Assembly (NCBI RefSeq): GCF_022631235.3
Contig: NZ_CP093310.2
Span: forward strand, 2,170,001-2,234,000
DNA length: 64,000 nt
Source of the DNA: Psychrobacter raelei
Lineage (GTDB): Bacteria > Pseudomonadota > Gammaproteobacteria > Pseudomonadales > Moraxellaceae
Reading direction: 5' to 3'
Shown here in pieces: positions 39,946-49,736 of the stretch. Both the position numbers and the translations under genes were made by a program. How positions within the stretch are numbered: the first letter of the stretch is position 1; the number at the start of each line of letters is the position of its first letter. The notes under the pieces were generated by a model. The model saw nothing but the letters and a program-made list of their open reading frames with translations. It had not been told where the DNA came from and ran no database searches.

Positions 39946-41237
39946 TCATCCTCTTGCATGCTCATACCCGCTTTTAGTGCTTCTTTGTGCGACGTGATAA
40001 GTGGAATTAAGGTGCTCATCACCCATTCATTGCGCCAACCTTTTAGACCCTCAGGCAGCTGCTCAAGTGGTAAGTCATAGGCCACAATTTCATATAAGCT
40101 TGACAGCCATTTTTTGCGCATCAGCACATTGGCAGGCACGCCAGTCTGTTCCTCATATTGCTTAATCACCTGATCGACCGCTTTTGAGACACTCTTATCT
40201 TTAGAGCGGTAGGGTGGAAAAATCCGTGGTGGCTGCTCCTCTGGGCTTAGCGCCTTGGCCTGATTAATCACTTGGATCAGCTCATCACCATATAAGCGTA
40301 CGATACTGCGGTGCATGGTGGTCTTTTGAGTCAGCTGCTTAATACTGGTTGGCATCTCTACCACCAAATCACGTACGGCTTGTTTTTTTAGCACAAAAGT
40401 CTTGGGCTGATTGGTCGCTCGAGCCAATGCCTCGCGCCAGCTAGATACTGCTTGTAATACCGCCAACTGCTCTGGGGTATAGCGAAAATCTGCCATAGCC
40501 AGATAAGTGGCGTCATCTTCGATATTGGCCGATTCATACAGCTCTTTGGCATACAACTGACAGTCCTCAACCACTTTATCAGTTAAGCCCTGCTTGCTCA
40601 GTTGCTGCTGCAATATATCGTATAAATTGAGCAAATAACGCACATCATCAATGGCATAATTTTCTTGCTCATGGCTCAACGGACGTGCCAACCAATCTGA
40701 TTGGCTCTCTGCTTTTTCGACATGCACATCAAGCTCTTGGCTCAGTGCTTGCTGATACCCCATCTGTAGCTGTCCGGTTAGATAAGACAAAGCAATTTGA
40801 GTATCAAACACATTGGTGAGCGCAGGGCTTTCTGATAGCAGATAAAAAATACCCAGATCCTCACCGCAAGCATGCCAAATCATCAATGGCATCTCTTCTA
40901 ATACCACCCAAAACTCCGTCAAATCAAGCTTCGGTGCATCAATCAAATAGATGGCTTTACCGGTATTAATCTGCACCAGCGCTAGAATAGGAAAGTAAGT
41001 ATTGCGCTTAATGAATTCGGTATCTAGTGCCACCCGATCGCAGGTCTCTAAATCATCTAAACAGGCCTCTAGGGCATCAAAATCTGCCACCCAGTGCACA
41101 GGCAAATCTGCTGACGCTTGTCGCTCACGTGCAATAGCCTCAACATATAGTAGCTTGCTGCTGTCATAAATAGAGGCAATTTTTTTGTCTGTAGATTGCG
41201 CTTTTGCTGCGGTTGTCTCGGATGCTACCTGTGTCAT
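39942..41237 (-). CDS. rnd: Ribonuclease D
   Basis: 3'-to-5' exonuclease of the DEDD family that trims tRNA and other stable RNA ends. Catalytic motifs are visible: ALDTEF (about residue 70), WHACGEDLGIF (about residue 135) and YAIDDVRYLL (about residue 212). An HRDC domain follows (about residues 255-335). Length 431 aa is somewhat longer than E. coli RNase D (375) because of N- and C-terminal extensions. Confidence 0.94.
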   Translation of the reverse strand: MTQVASETTAAKAQSTDKKIASIYDSSKLLYVEAIARERQASADLPVHWVADFDALEACLDDLETCDRVALDTEFIKRNTYFPILALVQINTGKAIYLIDAPKLDLTEFWVVLEEMPLMIWHACGEDLGIFYLLSESPALTNVFDTQIALSYLTGQLQMGYQQALSQELDVHVEKAESQSDWLARPLSHEQENYAIDDVRYLLNLYDILQQQLSKQGLTDKVVEDCQLYAKELYESANIEDDATYLAMADFRYTPEQLAVLQAVSSWREALARATNQPKTFVLKKQAVRDLVVEMPTSIKQLTQKTTMHRSIVRLYGDELIQVINQAKALSPEEQPPRIFPPYRSKDKSVSKAVDQVIKQYEEQTGVPANVLMRKKWLSSLYEIVAYDLPLEQLPEGLKGWRNEWVMSTLIPLITSHKEALKAGMSMQEDD

Positions 41238-41296
41238 TGGGGTCTTCTTAAAAATTGGCGAAAAAGTTAAACAAATAAAATCACAAAATATAAAAG

Positions 41297-41884
41297 CTAA
41301 GAGCGGTTTTGTAGCGCTTGCGATAAGGTCATACTGTCTAAATACTCAAGCTCACCGCCCATAGGAATACCTTGTGCTATACGCGTGACCTTGCCCACAT
41401 GGCGACGCACAGCTTCAGCGATAAAATGCGCGGTGGTCTGCCCCTCTACGGTGGTACTGGTGGCTAGGATAATCTCATCAACCGGTGCGGTTTTGACTCG
41501 GTTAACCAGCTGATCTATATTGAGGTCATCGGCATTAATACCGTCTAATGGCGATAAATGCCCCCCCAACACAAAATAGCGACCTCTATAGCCTGCTGCT
41601 TGCTCGATGGCCATGACATCAGCGGCGGTCTCCACCACACACAGCACGCTATCATCACGTCTAGGATCAAGGCAGATAGGACAGATGTCATCATCACTAA
41701 AAGAATGGCATTGACGACATTCAATGATTTCGTGCATGGCGATATCTAGCGCCTGCGCCAAAGCTGAGCCTTGCCCTCTTCTACCATTTAGCAGATGCAG
41801 CGCCATACGTTGGGCGGTCTTTTGACCCACACCTGGCAGCACACGCAGCTGCTTAACCAAATTATCAAATTTTTCGGTTAACAA
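41297..41884 (-). CDS. recR: Recombination mediator RecR
   Basis: Works with RecO and RecF to load RecA at gaps. The 195-residue protein has the HhH motif [13 protein letters not shown] (about residue 17), a four-cysteine zinc finger (C-x2-C and C-x2-C, about residues 57-72) and a Toprim domain starting [15 protein letters not shown] (about residue 80). Translation begins at TTG behind AAAGGTG; no ATG precedes this N-terminus. Confidence 0.96.
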   Translation of the reverse strand: MLTEKFDNLVKQLRVLPGVGQKTAQRMALHLLNGRRGQGSALAQALDIAMHEIIECRQCHSFSDDDICPICLDPRRDDSVLCVVETAADVMAIEQAAGYRGRYFVLGGHLSPLDGINADDLNIDQLVNRVKTAPVDEIILATSTTVEGQTTAHFIAEAVRRHVGKVTRIAQGIPMGGELEYLDSMTLSQALQNRS

Positions 41885-42012
41885 TCAATCACCTTTTTTA
41901 CTTGTGTCAATGAATCTATAAAATCAGCCAAGCACCTTAAATTCAGCGCCCTAGATTAAGCACCCTATTTTAGGGTCGCTCAACAATAGCGTTAAAAAAA
42001 TAGCGTTAAAAC

Positions 42013-42050
42013 AAAAATGGGGGGTAATTGACTCATTACCACCCCATTTT
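42013..42050 (-). terminator. Intrinsic terminator between ybaB and recR
   Basis: A long stem (AAAATGGGG / CCCCATTTT continued by GGTAAT / ATTACC, one bulged base) with a 6-nt loop; in minus-strand reading it ends in ATTTTTGTTTT. It separates ybaB from recR, which are often in one operon. Confidence 0.75.
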
Positions 42051-42078
42051 AGCTTTTAATCAGTCAATTAAAACGCCA

Positions 42079-42411
42079 TTAACCAAATAGGCCTTGCATG
42101 CCTGGAGGTAGCCCCATGCCACTGGTGGCCTTGGCTAAAGTCGTCTCTGACAATTCGTCAGCTTTGGTAACAGCAGCATTAATGGCAGCAGCGATTAAAT
42201 CTTCGATTAAATCTGGCTCATCTTCTAATAAGCTTGGATCAATAGAAAGACGTTTTACCACATGGCGACCGGTCATGGTCACTTTTACCAAGCCATTGCC
42301 GGCTTCAGCTTGAACTTCTTTATCTGCCAGCTCTTTTTTTGCTTTTTCTACGTTGGCTTCCACTTGCTTTTGCATGGCTTGCGCTTGCTGCATAAGTGCT
42401 TGAATATTCAT
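42079..42411 (-). CDS. ybaB: Nucleoid-associated protein YbaB/EbfC family
   Basis: Small DNA-binding dimer of 110 aa. The N-terminal coiled coil has the [13 protein letters not shown] pattern, the core has [23 protein letters not shown], and the C-terminus is Gly/Met/Pro-rich ([13 protein letters not shown]), all as in YbaB. AGAGG lies before the ATG. Usually follows dnaX; dnaX is absent here. Confidence 0.96.
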   Translation of the reverse strand: MNIQALMQQAQAMQKQVEANVEKAKKELADKEVQAEAGNGLVKVTMTGRHVVKRLSIDPSLLEDEPDLIEDLIAAAINAAVTKADELSETTLAKATSGMGLPPGMQGLFG

Positions 42412-42622
42412 ATTTACCTCTAATAAGTAATCACAATGTATCGAATTTTGTGCTAGGTATCAGTCACTGTTTTATTGTTTTTAACAGCCCTAAGTCACCA
42501 TTAGTCTCATTATACTGATAACTGAACAGACTGTCTAAGGGGTTATGTTTTAAGCTTGTGACTTGGCTTATTTACCTTGTTTTTAGGCTGCAGATGTCTT
42601 TATAGGATAAACACCGTCAAAT

Positions 42623-43927
42623 TTAGCTCAGACTGTCCAATCCGCGTGCTAAGTCTTTGATAATATCATCGACATCTTCAAGGCCCACAGACAGTCGAAT
42701 TAATGAGTCAGTGACGCCCGCCTCAGCTTTTGCCTCAGCCGAAATCCTAAAGTGGGTGGTGGTGGCCGGATGGGTCACTGTGGTTTTGGCATCGCCCAAG
42801 TTGTTGGTAATAGACACCATGCGCGTGCTATCAATAACATGCCACGCGGCAGATTGAGCAGTATGTGCCCCTACCGCCTTCACCTCAAAGCCCATAATGG
42901 CACCAAAGCAATTGGCGCGGTGATGCTGCTTGACCGCTAATTCATGCATAGGATGACTGGTTAATCCTGAAAAATGCACTTTTTCTACATGGGGATGCGA
43001 CTGCAAAAAGGCGGCAACCTTATTGGCATTGTCACAATGTGCCTGCATGCGCAAATTCAAGGTTTCAAGACCTTTGATAAATATCCAAGCATTAAACGGG
43101 CTCATGCTAATCCCGCCTGATCGTACCACAACGAAAGCCTGCTGCATTAGCTCATCGCTACCCACTAAAGCACCGCCCAATACGCGGCCTTGCCCATCGA
43201 TATACTTGGTGGCTGAATGAATCACCACATCGGCACCAAAATCCAAGGGCTTTTGAATGGCTGGGGTCGCAAAACAGTTATCAACCACAAACAGTGCGCC
43301 TTGAGCGTGAGCGATCTCACTAATGGCCTGTAAGTCGGCGATTTGACCCAAAGGATTGCTTGGGGTTTCACAAAATAGCAGGCGGGTATTGGGCTCAATG
43401 GCATCAGCCCAAGCTTGATTGTCAAAGCAGTCCACATAGGTGACGCTGACACCAAACTTACCCATAAAGTTATTAAACAGACCGACCGTTGAGCCAAACA
43501 GCTGCTTGGCTGCTACAATGTGATCTCCTTGCTTAAGATAAGCTAGGCACATGGTCAAGATTGCGCCCATACCAGAGGCTGTGGCCACCGCACGCTCACC
43601 ACCCTCTAGTGCAGCCAATCGACGCTCAAAGGTACGTACTGTGGGATTGGTGTGGCGTGAATAGACATTACCGCTTTTGCTACCATTAAAGTGGGCAGCA
43701 GCATCAGCCGCTGACTCATACACATAAGAGCTGGTGGTGAAAATTGGCTCATTGTGCTCACCCTCATCGGTACGATGTTGACCGGCTCTGACTGCTATGG
43801 TCTGCATGCCATAGTCTTGGCTCAAATCAAGCGCATCGTTGTTCCAATTACTATCTAACTGAGAGCCTGACTTACTAGGGGTAGGCGCAGTTTTTGAGGG
43901 ATCAAGGCTTAGAGTATTATCAGTCAT
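42623..43927 (-). CDS. metZ: O-succinylhomoserine sulfhydrylase
   Basis: PLP enzyme of the Cys/Met metabolism family that makes homocysteine from O-succinylhomoserine and sulfide. The PLP lysine is in HSATKYIDGQGR (about residue 240); TSSYVYESAADAAAHFNG (about residue 65) and SRHTNPT (about residue 90) are family blocks. 434 aa, with a Ser/Thr/Pro-rich start of about 30 residues. The GQGRVLGG stretch favours MetZ over MetB or MetY. Confidence 0.9.
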   Translation of the reverse strand: MTDNTLSLDPSKTAPTPSKSGSQLDSNWNNDALDLSQDYGMQTIAVRAGQHRTDEGEHNEPIFTTSSYVYESAADAAAHFNGSKSGNVYSRHTNPTVRTFERRLAALEGGERAVATASGMGAILTMCLAYLKQGDHIVAAKQLFGSTVGLFNNFMGKFGVSVTYVDCFDNQAWADAIEPNTRLLFCETPSNPLGQIADLQAISEIAHAQGALFVVDNCFATPAIQKPLDFGADVVIHSATKYIDGQGRVLGGALVGSDELMQQAFVVVRSGGISMSPFNAWIFIKGLETLNLRMQAHCDNANKVAAFLQSHPHVEKVHFSGLTSHPMHELAVKQHHRANCFGAIMGFEVKAVGAHTAQSAAWHVIDSTRMVSITNNLGDAKTTVTHPATTTHFRISAEAKAEAGVTDSLIRLSVGLEDVDDIIKDLARGLDSLS

Positions 43928-44102
43928 GGTGTTGTCAGTCCTAGTATTATCAGCTAAATTGGCCAGTAAACTTAAAAGAAATTAATTAAAATAAGGGCTT
44001 ATTAAATAAGCTATTCTAGCAATATATGGATGATTTTTTAGTAACTTTAGTGTTCTAATGTAGTGTAACGCTATTCTTATTTTGGATATAAAGGATTTTG
44101 AC

Positions 44103-45032
44103 ATGAGCTCTACCCCTGATACGTTTGCGCCTCGCAGTGCTGCCCCTACCTCAGTAAGCTTCATCGGCCTAGGTGCTATGGGGCACCACATGGCCAAGCA
44201 CTTAGTCGGTTCGTTTGATACAGTGATGGTCTATAATCGAAATTTTGACAAGGCCACTGCGCACGCCGCAGAGTTTGGCACCCAAGCCGTCAGCCTAGAG
44301 CAAGCGGTGAGCGCCGATGTCATTTTCTCCTGCCTGCCCACCAGTCAAGTAGTCGATGACCTTATTGAACAAGCCTTACCACATCTTAACGCTGGCAGTG
44401 TGTGGGTAGACTGTACCAGCGGTGTACCTGAGAACGCCAAGGCCAGTCAGGCTAAGCTTAATGCTGCGGGCTGTGAGTTTTTGGATGCGCCTGTCTCTGG
44501 CCAAACCTCAGGGGCTGACAGCGGTACGTTGACGGTGATGGTCGGCGGCTCAGCCAAAGCGTTGGCTTATGCTAAGAGCGCCATCGACTGCTTTGCCGGT
44601 CTGATTGTCCATGTCGGTGACTCGGGGGCCGGTTTTGCGGTCAAAGCGGTCAATAACACCTTATTTGCCATTAATGCTTGGGCGGCTGTAGAAGGGTTAT
44701 CGGTGTTAAAGGCGCATGGCGTCAACCCAAGTGATGCCTTAGCCTGCATCAATAAAGCCAGTGGTCAAAGTTTTGCCACTCTCGTCACTTTGCCAGATCG
44801 CATTGTTAATCAAACCTATCCTAAGACCTTTACCATCGACTTAATGGCCAAAGACTGCGGCATTGCCATTGATTTACAAACCGAAAAACAAGTGCCTACT
44901 CCGGTTATGGCGCAAGTAGCAAGCCTAGTGCGTGCCGCCAGCAATCAATATGAGCCCGGCTCTGCTGATTTTTCAGAGTTTGCTAAGTTTTATCAGCTGA
45001 TGAGCGGCATTATTTTAAAAGATAACCATTAA
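44103..45032 (+). CDS. NAD(P)-dependent beta-hydroxyacid dehydrogenase (3-hydroxyisobutyrate dehydrogenase family)
   Basis: 309 aa from ATG 44103, which has AAGGAT at a good distance; a TTG seven codons earlier is rejected. Rossmann motif FIGLGAMGHHMAKHL (about residue 22), substrate motif DAPVSGQTSGADSGTLTVMVGG (about residue 130) and the catalytic Lys in KAVNN (about residue 182) identify the beta-HAD family. The substrate (3-hydroxyisobutyrate, tartronate semialdehyde or glyoxylate) cannot be fixed from sequence. Confidence 0.9.
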   Translation: MSSTPDTFAPRSAAPTSVSFIGLGAMGHHMAKHLVGSFDTVMVYNRNFDKATAHAAEFGTQAVSLEQAVSADVIFSCLPTSQVVDDLIEQALPHLNAGSVWVDCTSGVPENAKASQAKLNAAGCEFLDAPVSGQTSGADSGTLTVMVGGSAKALAYAKSAIDCFAGLIVHVGDSGAGFAVKAVNNTLFAINAWAAVEGLSVLKAHGVNPSDALACINKASGQSFATLVTLPDRIVNQTYPKTFTIDLMAKDCGIAIDLQTEKQVPTPVMAQVASLVRAASNQYEPGSADFSEFAKFYQLMSGIILKDNH

Positions 45033-45367
45033 AATCTTCTGCAATGCACTAAGCTGCGCTTTGTTGACCGTCACCTCAATAGGATGGATTGGCGTTACAT
45101 TCGTCCTATTGCTGTTTTATTCCTGTCTTGTTTTAGTAAACATTTAACATACTTTAAACCTTACTAATTGGGTGTAAAATAGTTTAATTTTATGCCGCTT
45201 AATCTGCTGTCAGCTTTGGCTTCTTATTGCAGAGTGCTTTGAGGTCAGTTTTAGGTAAAGGTATCCTTATTTTGAGCGATTATTTGAATACTCAGCGTCC
45301 GCTAGCCAAGACATCCAGCCAGCCTGTGATCCACTCTTTTGAGTCCGTATTACTGGCCGACTCACGA
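45033..45367. other. Intergenic region before the phospholipase-D lipoprotein gene
   Basis: 335 bp if the downstream gene starts at ATG 45368. It holds a possible terminator for the dehydrogenase gene (45078-45118) and AT-rich DNA. An open frame in phase with the next gene extends back to a TTG at 45227, so part of this could be coding. Confidence 0.4.
45078..45118 (+). terminator. Possible weak terminator of the dehydrogenase gene
   Basis: 9-bp stem AATAGGATG / CGTCCTATT with one G-T pair; the loop is 14 nt and the T-run is short (GCTGTTTTATT). Confidence 0.4.
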
Positions 45368-47062
45368 ATGTTAACCACCCACCTACCCAACTTGAGTATC
45401 TATGGGCTAGCTAAGCTGCTGTGCGTGGCGATGTTAGCGGTATTGCTCAGCGCTTGTAATACCTTACCAAAACAGCCACATTTAAATCAAAGCATTCAAT
45501 TAACCCAGCGCTTACAGGCTAATTACAATACACACTTACAGCCAGCCTTGCCCAGTAACGCGACCGATGCCGAGATAGAGCTGGACAAAAAAGCACAATT
45601 GTCACGCGCAATTGACCAGCAAAGCGAAGCCCATCCGCATTTATCGGGTTACCACACCATCATCACAGGTGCCAACGCCTTTGCTGCCCGCAGTATTTTG
45701 ACCGATAGAGCCAGCAAAAGTATCGATGTGCAGTACTATATCTGGCACAACGATCAAGCTGGGCAATTATTATTAAAAAAATTATGGCAAGCGGCAGATC
45801 GCGGCGTCATCGTACGCTTTTTATTAGATGATTTTAATAACAATGCTGCGCTAGATAAGCACTTACTGCGCTTTGCCAGCCATCCTAATATCGCAGTCCG
45901 CTTAATCAATCCGCTCACCCATCGTAAGTTTCAGACCCTGAACTATTTAGTCAGTCTAAAGCGAATTAACCACCGCATGCACAATAAAAGCATGACCTTT
46001 GATCGCAAACTCAGTATCATTGGTGGCCGCAATGTGGGCAATGAGTACTTAAGTAATGATAAAAATACTCAATTTGCGGATCTTGATGTGCTGTTAATAG
46101 GCAATGTGGTCGACGATGTGACACACAGCTTTGATCAGTATTGGGACTCAGGTTTGTCTTATGATATTGAGACCTTAGTAAAAGGCAAAGCTAACAAACC
46201 GATAAACTATGATAAACAAACCAGCTCCGAGCAGTTTTTCAGCAGTTTGGAGAAAATAAACCCACAGAACCCAGAGACAGCCGAAGAGGCGCTCAATGCT
46301 TATAATCGTGCCTTGGCCAACTCTACCATTGATACTGACTTAATAAATAAAAGAGTGCCTTTTCGCTGGGCTCCCATGACTTTTTTGAGTGATGATGTTG
46401 AAAAACTGGTTCAAAAAGCAGATCCTGAAAGCCATTTAGTGGTACAGCTTAGAGATCTGCTGGGCACGCCCACTAAGCAGCTGTCTATCGTTTCTTCGTA
46501 CTTTGTGCCCACCAAAGATGGGGTAAATACTTTAATTGAGCTTGCTAAACAGGGCGTTAAGGTTAGAATACTCACCAACTCTTTTAATGCCACTGACGTT
46601 TCGGCAGTTCATGCCGGTTATGCTCAGTGGCGTGTGGCCCTATTAAGAGCGGGTATTGAAATCTATGAATTAAAGGCCACAGCGTCTGAAGAAGATAGAG
46701 AAAATAAGCTGTGGCGGGCTCGCTCTCAGTCATCTACGAGCCTACATGCCAAAGCTTTTGCTGTCGATGATCACAATGTGTTCATCGGCTCCTATAATGT
46801 CGACCCCAGATCAGCCAATATTAATACTGAGATGGGCGTGGTCATTGAAGATGATGCGTTGGCCAAAAAATTGCATGCTGCTATTAGTGACCAGTTATTA
46901 TCGCAAGCTTACAAGGTCATCTTGACCTCAACCGGTCAACTGCAGTGGCAAACTTTGGAAAATACTGAGCTGGTTATTTATGAGCAAGAGCCGCACATAG
47001 ACTTAATAGATTCATTATGGATTAATGTCATGTCCTCGATGCCCATTGACTGGCTGTTGTAA
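45368..47062 (+). CDS. Phospholipase D family lipoprotein, cardiolipin synthase ClsC-like
   Basis: 564 aa from ATG 45368. Signal sequence with lipobox LLSAC (Cys near residue 30). Two HKD motifs: H-N-K-S-M-T-F-D-R-K (about residue 205) and H-A-K-A-F-A-V-D-D (about residue 465). QYYIWHNDQAGQLLLKKLW and the second-half layout resemble the YmdC/ClsC type, which make cardiolipin or transfer phosphatidyl groups. The same frame extends back to a TTG at 45227, and a TTG at 45272 has AAAGGT upstream, so the start is uncertain; ATG 45368 gives a clean signal peptide. Confidence 0.88.
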   Translation: MLTTHLPNLSIYGLAKLLCVAMLAVLLSACNTLPKQPHLNQSIQLTQRLQANYNTHLQPALPSNATDAEIELDKKAQLSRAIDQQSEAHPHLSGYHTIITGANAFAARSILTDRASKSIDVQYYIWHNDQAGQLLLKKLWQAADRGVIVRFLLDDFNNNAALDKHLLRFASHPNIAVRLINPLTHRKFQTLNYLVSLKRINHRMHNKSMTFDRKLSIIGGRNVGNEYLSNDKNTQFADLDVLLIGNVVDDVTHSFDQYWDSGLSYDIETLVKGKANKPINYDKQTSSEQFFSSLEKINPQNPETAEEALNAYNRALANSTIDTDLINKRVPFRWAPMTFLSDDVEKLVQKADPESHLVVQLRDLLGTPTKQLSIVSSYFVPTKDGVNTLIELAKQGVKVRILTNSFNATDVSAVHAGYAQWRVALLRAGIEIYELKATASEEDRENKLWRARSQSSTSLHAKAFAVDDHNVFIGSYNVDPRSANINTEMGVVIEDDALAKKLHAAISDQLLSQAYKVILTSTGQLQWQTLENTELVIYEQEPHIDLIDSLWINVMSSMPIDWLL

Positions 47063-47151
47063 GTTTTATACCCCTTATTTGATTAGCAGACGCGTCCTAT
47101 TCGTTACGCTTAGGATGCTCATTTTACTTTTAATCACTCGATACCTTTACT

Positions 47152-48459
47152 ATGCCTTTTGTTGCCTTATCAGATTCCCAAAGCTCGGTGTCCCCAAAGC
47201 AATTAATGGTTATTTGCTTTGGTAATGCGGTCGCCTATTTTGATTTTCTAATCTATCTTTTTATGGCAGATATCATTAGCGCCACTTTTTTTCCGGCCAA
47301 TGATGATCCGTTACTCGCCAAGCTACAAGCACTTACCATATTTATCGCCGGTTATTTAACTCGGCCCATTGGGGCGCTGCTGCTGGGCCGTTATGCCGAT
47401 GTCAAAGGCCGCAAACCTGCGCTTTTAATCAGCACCTCATTTATTGCTGCGACGGCACTTATTACTGCTTGCCTGCCGACATACTCCCAAGTAGGCATTT
47501 TGGCACCCATCTTATTCTTTATCGCACGCATGTTTCAGGGCATGGCCTTTGGTGCGCACACCCCCTTAGGCTGGGTGTATATTGCTGAGCATGTAGACAA
47601 GCGTAATCTGGCCACTTACTTAAGTTTTGTTACCGCCAGCTTTATGCTTGGTGAGCTGGGCTCAAACTTATTATTTGAAGTAATTACCAACACCCATACG
47701 CCCACTGAGCTTATCGAAAGTGGTTGGCGTATTCCTTTTGTTTGGGGCGCTACGCTCAGTTTTGTGTCTTTGATGTTGTGGCACACTTTACCTGAGACGC
47801 CTATCTTTACCGCTCAAAAATGCAAACAGAAGTTTATGCCCAAAATATCTGAGATTGGGCCGTCATTTAAGCGCTTTAATGCCATTTTCTTAGCCTTAGT
47901 ACTGACCTTTATTATGAGTAGCTTGACAATGGTTGTGGCCTTGCTATTACCGCGGCTAATTTCTATGAAGTTTAGTATTGATGAGTCTATGCTTAGCTTC
48001 TCAAATAATTTGGGCTTACTGTTTTTAATGATTGGTTGTATATTTTTTGGGTTAGTCGCAGATAAAAGCAGCACCGGTAAGGCTTTAATGATTGGCTCAA
48101 TCGCCTTGACCTTGCAGGCTTTAGCCTTTTATTACCACTTAGAAAACGGCGGTGGCGCGTTTATCTTATTTATGTACGCCATTTTAGGGTTCTGTACGGG
48201 TATTATTAGCCTAGGCTCCGTCATCTTAGTGCAGTTATTTCCCACCGAGGTTCGAGTCGCCGCCGTTTCGCTCACTTATAACTTTATGTATGCGATAGTG
48301 GGGGTATCCCTACCCTTTGGTCTGGTCTATGCCACCAACTTGGTCAGCATCTCGCCGGCGTTATACATTATCTTTGTGAGTATCGTCACCTTTATTATCG
48401 GGCTATATATTTACCGTTTGCCTAAGTTTAAGTCGCTCGATGCATCTATTAAGCTATAG
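47152..48459 (+). CDS. MFS transporter, metabolite:H+ symporter (ProP/KgtP-like) type
   Basis: Inner-membrane carrier of 435 aa with 12 hydrophobic segments. The N-terminal FGNAVAYFDFLIYLFMADII and the loop 2-3 motif GRYADVKGRKPAL (about residue 79) are those of the MHS family. The RMFQGMAFGAHTPLGWVYIAEH block (about residue 128) also fits. Substrate unknown (organic acids or osmolytes in relatives). It begins 89 bp after the PLD gene. Confidence 0.88.
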   Translation: MPFVALSDSQSSVSPKQLMVICFGNAVAYFDFLIYLFMADIISATFFPANDDPLLAKLQALTIFIAGYLTRPIGALLLGRYADVKGRKPALLISTSFIAATALITACLPTYSQVGILAPILFFIARMFQGMAFGAHTPLGWVYIAEHVDKRNLATYLSFVTASFMLGELGSNLLFEVITNTHTPTELIESGWRIPFVWGATLSFVSLMLWHTLPETPIFTAQKCKQKFMPKISEIGPSFKRFNAIFLALVLTFIMSSLTMVVALLLPRLISMKFSIDESMLSFSNNLGLLFLMIGCIFFGLVADKSSTGKALMIGSIALTLQALAFYYHLENGGGAFILFMYAILGFCTGIISLGSVILVQLFPTEVRVAAVSLTYNFMYAIVGVSLPFGLVYATNLVSISPALYIIFVSIVTFIIGLYIYRLPKFKSLDASIKL

Positions 48460-48487
48460 CTAATATAAACACAAAAGCCAAAAATCG

Positions 48488-48528
48488 GCTCAAGCAGGTC
48501 ATGATATAATGATCACTTGAGCCTTTTG
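48488..48528 (+). terminator. Probable terminator of the MFS gene
   Basis: 8-bp stem GGCTCAAG / CTTGAGCC with an inner partial stem, followed by TTTT. A TATAAT within the loop might be the -10 of dusA. Confidence 0.55.
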
Positions 48529-48595
48529 CTGCTCAAGCTGTCTGCTACAAACCCTATCGTCTTCCCCTTTTTATTCTAAGAGTACTTATCCTGTT

Positions 48596-49642
48596 ATGAC
48601 TGATACTGCCTCAGCTGTCACCGCAGCGCCTCATTCTGCCGATCTCATGCACAATAAGCGACTCTCAGTTGCCCCTATGATCGACTGGACTACGACAGAT
48701 TATCGTTTTTTTGCGCGTCTGTTTAATCCGCACACTTACTTATATACTGAGATGATTTCGACCAGTGCCATTTTACAAGGCAAAACCGATCGCTTACTGC
48801 GCTATGACACACTTGAGCATCCACTGGTGTTACAGCTAGGCGGTGCCGATATTAGCGAGATGACCCAGTGTGCTGTTGAAGCACAAAAGCGCGGCTTTAA
48901 TGAGGTTAATATTAATGTGGGCTGTCCCTCTGATAGAGTCCAGCACAATAAAATAGGTGCCTGCTTGATGGCTGAGCCTGATACCGTAGCCGCCTTGGTG
49001 CGTAATATGCAAGCGCATGTTGATATTCCAGTGACTGTCAAGCATCGCATTGGCATAGATGAGCATGACAGTTATGAGTTTATGCAAGACTTCGTGAGTG
49101 CCAGTGCTGAAGCCGGTTGTCAGCGTTTTATTGTTCATGCCCGTATCGCTTGGCTAAACGGACTAAGCCCTAAAGAAAACCGTGAGATTCCGCCACTGCG
49201 CTATGAGGATGTCTACCGCTTAAAGCAAGCGTTTCCTGAGCTACATATTGAAATTAATGGCGGTATTGATAGCATTGAGCAGATCAAAGCCCATCTTCAG
49301 CAAGTCGACGGGGTCATGATTGGCCGTGCTTCCTACCACAATCCCTATATCTTGGCCGAAGCAATGTCGCTTTGGGGCGAGGCTGCGCCTAGTCGCGCAC
49401 AGATATTAACCAAATTGTACCCCTACTTAGAGCAGCAAGTGGCCAAGGGCGAGCCGCTACCTTCTTTGGCCCGTCACTTCTTGGGGTTGTTCCAAGGTCT
49501 GCCCGGTGCCCGCAAATGGCGACAAGCATTAAGCGGTAAGCAGCAAATGAGTGTCGATGATATTCGCCGAGCAGCTGATGCGACCCTAGCCATCATTGAG
49601 CGTGCGGCTACTGATGATTTGCTTGATAATTCGCTCAATTAA
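48596..49642 (+). CDS. dusA: tRNA-dihydrouridine(20/20a) synthase DusA
   Basis: Flavoenzyme that reduces uridines in the D-loop of tRNA. The start LSVAPMIDWTTTDYRFFARL (about residue 24) and the catalytic Cys in INVGCPSDRVQ (about residue 107) are DusA hallmarks, with HARIAWLNGLSPKENREIPPL (about residue 180) and MIGRASYHNPY (about residue 240) further on. Length 348 aa. Confidence 0.96.
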   Translation: MTDTASAVTAAPHSADLMHNKRLSVAPMIDWTTTDYRFFARLFNPHTYLYTEMISTSAILQGKTDRLLRYDTLEHPLVLQLGGADISEMTQCAVEAQKRGFNEVNINVGCPSDRVQHNKIGACLMAEPDTVAALVRNMQAHVDIPVTVKHRIGIDEHDSYEFMQDFVSASAEAGCQRFIVHARIAWLNGLSPKENREIPPLRYEDVYRLKQAFPELHIEINGGIDSIEQIKAHLQQVDGVMIGRASYHNPYILAEAMSLWGEAAPSRAQILTKLYPYLEQQVAKGEPLPSLARHFLGLFQGLPGARKWRQALSGKQQMSVDDIRRAADATLAIIERAATDDLLDNSLN

Positions 49643-49669
49643 GCCCTATCATGCCTGTTGGTGATGGCG

Positions 49670-49736
49670 CCCAATAATACAGACAAAAAAAGCTCAGTGC
49701 TGATGGCACTGAGCTTTTTTTGTCTGTATTACTGGG
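49670..49736. terminator. Very long bidirectional terminator after dusA
   Basis: Arms 49670-49700 and 49706-49736 are complementary over 31 positions with a single A-C mismatch, around a 5-nt loop. The inner 20 bp are perfect and include A7/T7. It extends past the stop codon of the converging CPBP gene. Confidence 0.9.
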
